From: Chloroflexota bacterium
Lineage (GTDB): Bacteria > Chloroflexota > Dehalococcoidia > Lucifugimonadales > JADFKI01
NCBI GenBank assembly: GCA_022565015.1
Contig: JADFKI010000125.1
Span: 1 to 9,898, forward strand
DNA length: 9,898 nucleotides
Direction: 5' to 3'
Shown: positions 6,387 through 9,898 of the stretch, in pieces
Numbering within the stretch: position 1 is the first letter of the stretch
Layout of the letters: every line of letters starts with the position of its first letter
Position numbers and translations under genes: made by a program
The notes under the pieces: model-generated
What the model was told of the DNA's origin: nothing
Seen by the model: the letters and a program-made list of their open reading frames with translations, nothing else
Database searches by the model: none

Positions 6387-7064
6387 ATGCCCGAGTTTTT
6401 TGGTCGGGAGTATAATTTCGAGGCCTGGCAGCCGTGGACCGGGGAGTTCGAGCATTTCAGGACGATCGTCCACGCGGGAGACCCGGCGCCGGACTTCACA
6501 CTTCGCGCCCTCGACGGCGAGGACGTTACCCTGTCAAAGCTTCGAGGAAAGCCTGTCATGATCGAGTTCGGGTCCATCACCTGACCGCCGTGCCAGGCGG
6601 AGTTTCCGCTGATCGACAAGCTGGCGGAGGATTACGCCGACCAGGTCCACTTCCTCTTCGTATACGTGAGAGAGGTCCACCCCGACGACTACCCGTCCCA
6701 TCCCGTGCATCGCACCATCGAGCAGAAGTTCGAGCACGCCCGCGACCTGCAGGCCAGGCACGATACCCCTCGCCGAATTCTCGTGGACACGCTGGACGGC
6801 GACGTACATCGGGCCTACGGCGGCATACCCAACATGAGCTGGATCATAGACCACACGGGGCGCATCGCCTACAAGGCCGGTTGGACCATAGAGTCCGACT
6901 TACGGCGCGCCCTGGAAAACGTGGCGATGGTCCGTGAGCTGAAGCGTGAGGCGGCCCAGAAGGGTGTCAACTTCCGCGCCTACTACAAGGAAGAGATAAC
7001 CGCGCTAACAAGCTTCAGGGTCGCCGACCCCGAGTACACGCGGAAGGTGATGGAGGGCTTGTAG
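6387..7064 (+). CDS. Deiodinase-like/thioredoxin-fold selenoprotein (in-frame TGA = Sec66)
   Basis: Reading through the TGA at 6582-6584 gives one 225-residue protein. Both sides are in the same frame and both match one domain. GDPAPDFTLRALDG (31-44), VTLSKLRGKPVMIEFGS (47-63) and Sec66-Pro67-Pro68-Cys69 form the N-terminal half of a thioredoxin-like redoxin. In iodothyronine deiodinases the site is FGSCTUPPF, and here it is FGSITUPPC. VYVREVHPDDY (92-102) matches the deiodinase YIEEAHPSDGW segment, and Pro148 (GGIPN) is placed like the cis-Pro of thioredoxin folds. In TlpA/ResA the same position holds WCPPC, so Sec66 and Cys69 would be the redox pair. Cys69 is the only cysteine. There is no signal peptide, so it is probably cytoplasmic. 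Function is likely thiol-dependent reduction of a peroxide, disulfide or halogenated compound; the substrate is unknown. Expression would need SelA/B/C/D, which are not in the window. The alternative is a nonsense mutation in a CxxC gene, which is less likely because the frame is intact on both sides. Confidence 0.87.
6582..6611 (+). promoter_or_regulatory. Candidate bacterial SECIS: UGA and downstream hairpin
   Basis: Just after the TGA (6582-6584) the mRNA can fold C6594-A6595-G6596, a bulged G6597, and C6598-G6599-G6600-A6601 against 6605-6611, with a GUU apical loop (6602-6604) 18-20 bases past the UGA. Bacterial SECIS elements lie within the coding region shortly after the UGA and usually have a G, often GU, in a small apical loop, which fits. 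A competing stem, CCGCC 6585-6589 with GGCGG 6596-6600, starts directly at the UGA. SelB binding is inferred from structure only. Confidence 0.55.
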
Positions 7065-7130
7065 CACCAGCGGTCCGCGACCTGGCCACAGGAAGAATCC
7101 GGGCACGCAACCACGGAGCAACGGCGAATT

Positions 7131-7235
7131 ATGAATGGAAAACTGCTCACGACGGTCGTCGGAAGCTACCCACAGCCGGACTGGCTGGTCGACCGTCAGG
7201 TCCTGTTTTACCGGACAGTGCCCAGAAATCGATGA
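7131..7235 (+). pseudogene. 5' remnant of a MetE-like methyltransferase gene
   Basis: The short frame encodes MNGKLLTTVVGSYPQPDWLV and a few more residues, then stops at TGA 7233-7235. LLTTVVGSYPQPDWLVDR is the characteristic N-terminus of stand-alone MetE-like proteins (cobalamin-independent methionine synthase C-domain family, UROD/MetE superfamily), which transfer methyl groups to thiols using zinc. Family members are normally several hundred residues long, while this one has 34 codons. Similarity seems to last to about VPR (7227), after which the sequence turns AT-rich. A GGAG (7114-7117) lies 13 bases before the ATG. It starts 66 bases past the selenoprotein stop, so it was probably the third gene of the cluster. 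The matching C-terminus is at 8149-8313. Confidence 0.8.
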
Positions 7236-7240
7236 AAAAC

Positions 7241-7283
7241 AACCACTCCATTCCTACCAGTGCTGAGTGTGGTTTCTTGGTAG
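7241..7283 (+). promoter_or_regulatory. Interleaved inverted repeats before the RibD_C-like gene
   Basis: AACCAC (7241-7246) can pair with GTGGTT (7269-7274), and CTACCA (7254-7259) with TGGTAG (7278-7283). The arms alternate, so both helices together would form an H-type pseudoknot ending nine bases before the ATG at 7293, overlapping the likely ribosome-binding area. It may be a translational control element or chance. Confidence 0.3.
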
Positions 7284-7292
7284 AGTGAAAAT

Positions 7293-8024
7293 ATGAATCG
7301 TCCATTCACTACACTTTTCTTGCTCCAATCACTCGATGGTAAAATCTCTACAGGAGATGTAGACGAGTTAGACGTGGACAAAGATTTTCTAAGAATTACT
7401 GGACTAAAAGACGGTCTCAGCCAATATTACGAACTCGAAAAAAGAACAGATTTAGTTTCTTTTAATAGTGGGAGAGTACTAGCTAAAATTGGCGTTAATG
7501 AGCAACCGCTTGAGGAAGTAGAAAAAACTCCTGTAAGTTTTGTGGTTGTGGACGACAAGCCGCATCTCAACAAGAATGGGTGTGAATACTTTGCAAAGAA
7601 GTCCAAAACATTCTATCTTATTACAGACAATAAATACCATCCTGCTTTTGCGCTAAAGCAGCAATACAACAACATTGAAATCCTCTATTATAAAACGGGG
7701 ATTGATTTTCCTGATGTATTCAGAAGGTTGAAAGAAGAATATGACATTGAGAATATGACCATCCAAACAGGTGGTACGCTCAACTCGATTCTGTTAAGAG
7801 ATAAATTGATTGACAAAGTTTCCATCGTCATTGCCCCTTGTTTGATTGGAGGTAAGAATACGTCAACCTCAATTGATGGCGAATCTCTACACAATGAGAC
7901 AGATTTGCTTAAAATTAAAGCTCTAAGGGTTACTAAGTGTGAAACTCTGGAAAATAGCTATTTGCACATTGAAGGCAACATAATAAACGATACAATTATT
8001 GAGAATACAAACCCATCTTCGTAG
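7293..8024 (+). CDS. RibD C-terminal/DHFR-like reductase, low GC, probably transferred
   Basis: The 243-residue product belongs to the dihydrofolate reductase-like RibD_C family, which uses NAD(P)H to reduce pyrimidine or pterin-type substrates. The opening TTLFLLQSLDGKIS has the family S-x-DGKI signature (Ser13, Asp15, Gly16, Lys17). The nucleotide-binding part is MTIQTGGTLNS (155-165), followed by VIAPCLIGGK (179-188). There is no deaminase domain, so it is not a full bifunctional RibD. Length fits stand-alone members, and the DELDVDKDF region resembles versions from low-GC Firmicutes as I recall them. Codon use is AT-rich, in sharp contrast to the GC-rich host genes on either side. The ribosome site is weak (GAG at 7283-7285). 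Its last codons overlap the IS3 remnant. The frame is intact, so it may be active. A resistance or salvage role is possible but not shown. Confidence 0.85.
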   Translation: MNRPFTTLFLLQSLDGKISTGDVDELDVDKDFLRITGLKDGLSQYYELEKRTDLVSFNSGRVLAKIGVNEQPLEEVEKTPVSFVVVDDKPHLNKNGCEYFAKKSKTFYLITDNKYHPAFALKQQYNNIEILYYKTGIDFPDVFRRLKEEYDIENMTIQTGGTLNSILLRDKLIDKVSIVIAPCLIGGKNTSTSIDGESLHNETDLLKIKALRVTKCETLENSYLHIEGNIINDTIIENTNPSS

Positions 8025-8148
8025 AACGGTTATGGCGGAGTGTGAAGTATGAGGAGTGTAGCTGTACGCCTACGAAGGTGTTGGTGCTGCTAAAGCCGGA
8101 CTTGGCGCTTACCTCGATTTCTACAATGACCCTCGCCCTCAGTCTCCC
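8015..8148 (+). pseudogene. IS3-family transposase C-terminal remnant, frameshifted
   Basis: Codons from 8015 read IFVERLWRSVKYEE, the hallmark of IS3-family OrfB integrases (DN.F.ERLWRSLKYEE). After 8056 the similarity continues in another frame as LYAYEGVGAAKAGLGAYLDFYNDPRP, matching the family's L.AYE....A..GL..YLDFYN.RRPH end. Joining them needs one base restored at about 8056, and the conserved Tyr codon reads TAG (8059-8061), so the gene is dead. The conserved His after RP is missing. The part upstream of the catalytic Glu region is absent. Its 5' edge overlaps the RibD_C-like gene's stop and its 3' edge runs in frame into the MetE-like remnant. No IS end is visible. Confidence 0.8.
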
Positions 8149-8313
8149 ACAACGATCGCGGAGAGGATTCGACAGGCGCAACCATATGTGCCAGCGGAGC
8201 GCCTGATGATTGCTCCCGATTGCGGCATGAAGTACCTGACGCGAGAGGTCGCGTACCGAAAGCTGGAGGCCATGGTCCGGGGCGCCGCATTGGTAAGGGA
8301 AACCCTGGTCTAG
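8149..8313 (+). pseudogene. 3' remnant of the MetE-like methyltransferase gene
   Basis: The last ~54 codons read TIAERIRQAQPYVPAERL, then MIAPDCGMKYLTREV and KLEAMVRGAALVRETL, ending at TAG 8311-8313. In MetE proteins the APDCG cysteine is a zinc ligand and the RxALxxVPxERL...KLxAMVxGAxxVR pattern is the normal C-terminus. It shares strand and family with the 5' remnant at 7131. The frame is continuous with the IS3 remnant after its TAG, giving a chimeric frame (8062-8313) with no evident start or ribosome site. Confidence 0.82.
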
Positions 8314-8365
8314 CCGACAAACCGTTTCTCAGCCGATCGCCAACCATCGCCTAGATCACTGACGG

Positions 8366-9727
8366 CTAATCGGCCGCAGAAACGCCGACCGCAGGCGCGA
8401 AGCGGGCCTCCGGAGGAAGGGACTCCTCCCAGTCGGGTATGAGCACCTTGTCGCTGGGCTCCAGGGTCATGATAACCAGCGCACCCACGAGGCTAAAGGC
8501 GATCGATAGCGCCAGTATCGGCCCGAAGGATCCGGTCACATAAATGACCAGCCCTGCCAGTCCGGTTGCCACGGCGTGCCCTGCGAAAGCGCCCATCATC
8601 TGAAAGCCGTATGTGCGTGCGATCGGGCCCGTCCCAAAGTACTGGCGGTTGACGACCATATAGGCAGACATCTCCCCACCAAAGCCTATGCCGAATAGGG
8701 CGCCAAAGAGGTAGAACATCCAGACGTCGGTCGCCCAGAATAGCGCCAGCACCGTGACGCCCTGCACGACGAGAGCCAGGATCATGACCCGCTTGCCGCC
8801 AAAGCGCTCGGCCATTATTGGAGTTAAGAACCGGCTGCTTACGCTAAACAGCGAGATTAGACTCAGGATTACCGCCGCCGTTACGAGACCGATCCCCTGC
8901 TCGATCGCTATGGGTATCGAGTAAATCAGGATGATGCCGTGTCCCGCACAGCCCAGACCATGTATGAGGGGAAGGTTCCAGAAGGCCTTGGTGCGGCGTA
9001 TGTGCTGGTTGTAGACCTTCACCCGCAGCTTCTCCGTCGCGGCCGTCATGACGACCTCCGGCGGGTCTTCGGGAAGCGCGCCGTAGGGCTCCAGATCGAT
9101 ATCGGCCGGACGATTCCGAAACGCTATCGTCAGCAGAATAAGGATTCCGCCGCCAACGACGCCTATTATCCAGAAGGTGCCCTGCCATCCGATCGCACCA
9201 ATCAGATAGCCGATCATCGGGGCCATGATGGCTGTGCCCACGCCGCCGGCCGCCCATAGCAGACCCACGCCCAGACCCAGACGCCGCCGGAACCACATGC
9301 TCACCGCAGCCATAAGAGGGACCATCGATATCGACTGGGTCAGGGAGAGCATCACACTGAACGTAATGAAGAAATGCCAGGGCTCGGTGATCAGGCCGAG
9401 CAGTAGCATGCTGACTGCGTATAGAGCCCCGCCGCCAAACATCATGCGTCGCGCGCCGTAGCGGTCTCCCAGCCAGCCGCTGATTGGGGCAAAAAGAGCG
9501 CCGACAAGGTAGTAGACCATGAGGGCCATGCCAATCGTGCCGATACTCCAGCCGAAACCACCCTGCGGGTCGCTCAGCGGCGCCACGACTACCCCCGCGG
9601 CCATTCCTATCGAGCTGCCGATTATCTGGACCATAGCCAGCAGTCCGACTATCACCCAGCTGTAGTGCACCCCGCCGGGCAGCCGGGTGGCGATGACGTT
9701 CAGCTTCGGGCTTACGATGAGCGCCAA
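8366..9727 (-). CDS. MFS transporter, OFA/monocarboxylate-type
   Basis: The 453-residue product is a 12-helix-type major facilitator of the inner membrane. The first helix is preceded by LPGGVHYSWVIVGLL, an arrangement common in oxalate:formate antiporter and monocarboxylate-type carriers. MFS motif A is GWLGDRYGARR (84-94), and its second-half counterpart is MAERFGGKR (305-313). A cytoplasmic loop at about 210-255 (DIDLEPYGALPEDPPEVV and following) separates the two six-helix halves, and the C-terminal tail is soluble. The start is TTG at 9727; the frame is open only eight more codons upstream, to a TAA (9754-9752), and GAGAGA about ten bases before the TTG could serve as a weak ribosome site. 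It converges on the MetE-like remnant, 52 bases from its stop. Uptake of an organic anion or exchange is likely; the substrate is unknown. Confidence 0.88.
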   Translation of the reverse strand: MALIVSPKLNVIATRLPGGVHYSWVIVGLLAMVQIIGSSIGMAAGVVVAPLSDPQGGFGWSIGTIGMALMVYYLVGALFAPISGWLGDRYGARRMMFGGGALYAVSMLLLGLITEPWHFFITFSVMLSLTQSISMVPLMAAVSMWFRRRLGLGVGLLWAAGGVGTAIMAPMIGYLIGAIGWQGTFWIIGVVGGGILILLTIAFRNRPADIDLEPYGALPEDPPEVVMTAATEKLRVKVYNQHIRRTKAFWNLPLIHGLGCAGHGIILIYSIPIAIEQGIGLVTAAVILSLISLFSVSSRFLTPIMAERFGGKRVMILALVVQGVTVLALFWATDVWMFYLFGALFGIGFGGEMSAYMVVNRQYFGTGPIARTYGFQMMGAFAGHAVATGLAGLVIYVTGSFGPILALSIAFSLVGALVIMTLEPSDKVLIPDWEESLPPEARFAPAVGVSAAD

Positions 9728-9898
9728 TTTATCCAGTCTCTCTAAAGGCGGTTAACGAGGTACGTAACTATCGGACGATATCAATGCAGCGGGCAGGCCA
9801 GGAGCAACGAGCTTCCCCACCATGTGTCGGCCGCGCTCTGGCTTTCTCCAACCCGGGCACTAGCTGACTGATTGTTCGGCGGCACAGGCAAGGGGTTC
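9728..9898. other. Upstream region of the MFS gene
   Basis: The region should hold the promoter of the leftward MFS gene. I see no clear -10/-35 pair, operator or gene start in these 171 bases. Confidence 0.4.

Larger units (their letters stand above)
7228..8148 (+). mobile_element. Foreign insertion replacing the middle of the MetE-like gene
   Basis: Between the two MetE-like remnants lies about 0.9 kb of unrelated DNA: an AT-rich leader, a low-GC RibD_C-like gene and a decayed piece of an IS3-family transposase. Roughly 280 codons of the host gene are missing, so this is a replacement rather than a simple insertion. Boundaries are set by loss of protein similarity and are accurate to about 10 bases. 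No terminal inverted repeats or target duplication are visible. An assembly chimera cannot be excluded from the sequence alone. Confidence 0.65.

Noticed and set aside
6249..6584. Separate plus-strand gene ending at the TGA, and a second starting at GTG 6666
   Set aside because: Both are in one frame and form one domain around a Sec/Cys redox site. The first would also begin inside the SDR gene without a ribosome site.
7225..8060. Integron cassette (attC) carrying the RibD_C-like gene
   Set aside because: No attC-like core sites or long imperfect palindrome follow the gene; an IS3 remnant follows instead.
8311..8374. Bidirectional terminator between the MetE remnant and the MFS gene (TAGCCG/CGGCTA, GCCGAT/ATCGGC)
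   Set aside because: The arms are only 6 bp with 30-50-base loops, compete with each other, and lack T-runs.

Overview
The window is a high-GC bacterial segment with short patches of much lower GC. The gene content suggests an environmental, possibly Chloroflexota (SAR202/Dehalococcoidia-like) genome: drug/anion-type MFS exporters, an atypical SDR, a deiodinase-like redoxin, a stand-alone MetE-like methyltransferase and a large HTH-AAA-TPR protein. That assignment is inference from family content, because no rRNA or other phylogenetic marker is present.

Layout. Positions 1-2920 (minus strand) hold one long open frame, cut off at the left edge. It encodes an N-terminal helix-turn-helix, a Walker-type ATPase and a long TPR-like helical region. 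Just upstream of its start lies the 3' end of a tRNA (2988-3012) with no tRNA body, which looks like the scar of site-specific integration. Positions 3013-4021 are poor in genes, with one small unrecognised protein (3406-3714) and two hairpins. An MFS exporter (4022-5164, minus) is divergent from a plus-strand cluster. The exporter's frame is open and MFS-like upstream of its first ATG but has no standard start codon there.

The plus-strand cluster (5494-8313) is the most interesting part. It starts with an SDR whose N-S-Y-K catalytic tetrad reads K-S-G-N. Next comes a thioredoxin-fold, deiodinase-like protein read through an in-frame TGA, giving Sec-Pro-Pro-Cys at the redox site, with a candidate bacterial SECIS hairpin directly downstream. 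The third gene, MetE-like, is destroyed. Its first ~32 codons (from 7131) and last ~54 codons (to 8313) remain, and the middle is replaced by a low-GC RibD_C/DHFR-like gene (7293-8024) abutting a decayed C-terminal piece of an IS3-family transposase (8015-8148). This is readable as an IS-associated replacement by foreign DNA. A second MFS transporter (8366-9727, minus) converges on the remnant.

How the genes may work together: the SDR, selenoprotein and MetE-like gene are co-directional with short gaps, so they were probably once co-transcribed as a small redox/one-carbon or catabolic unit, with an MFS carrier on each side. Insertion has inactivated the methyltransferase. Nothing resembling a CRISPR array, rRNA or intact tRNA was seen.
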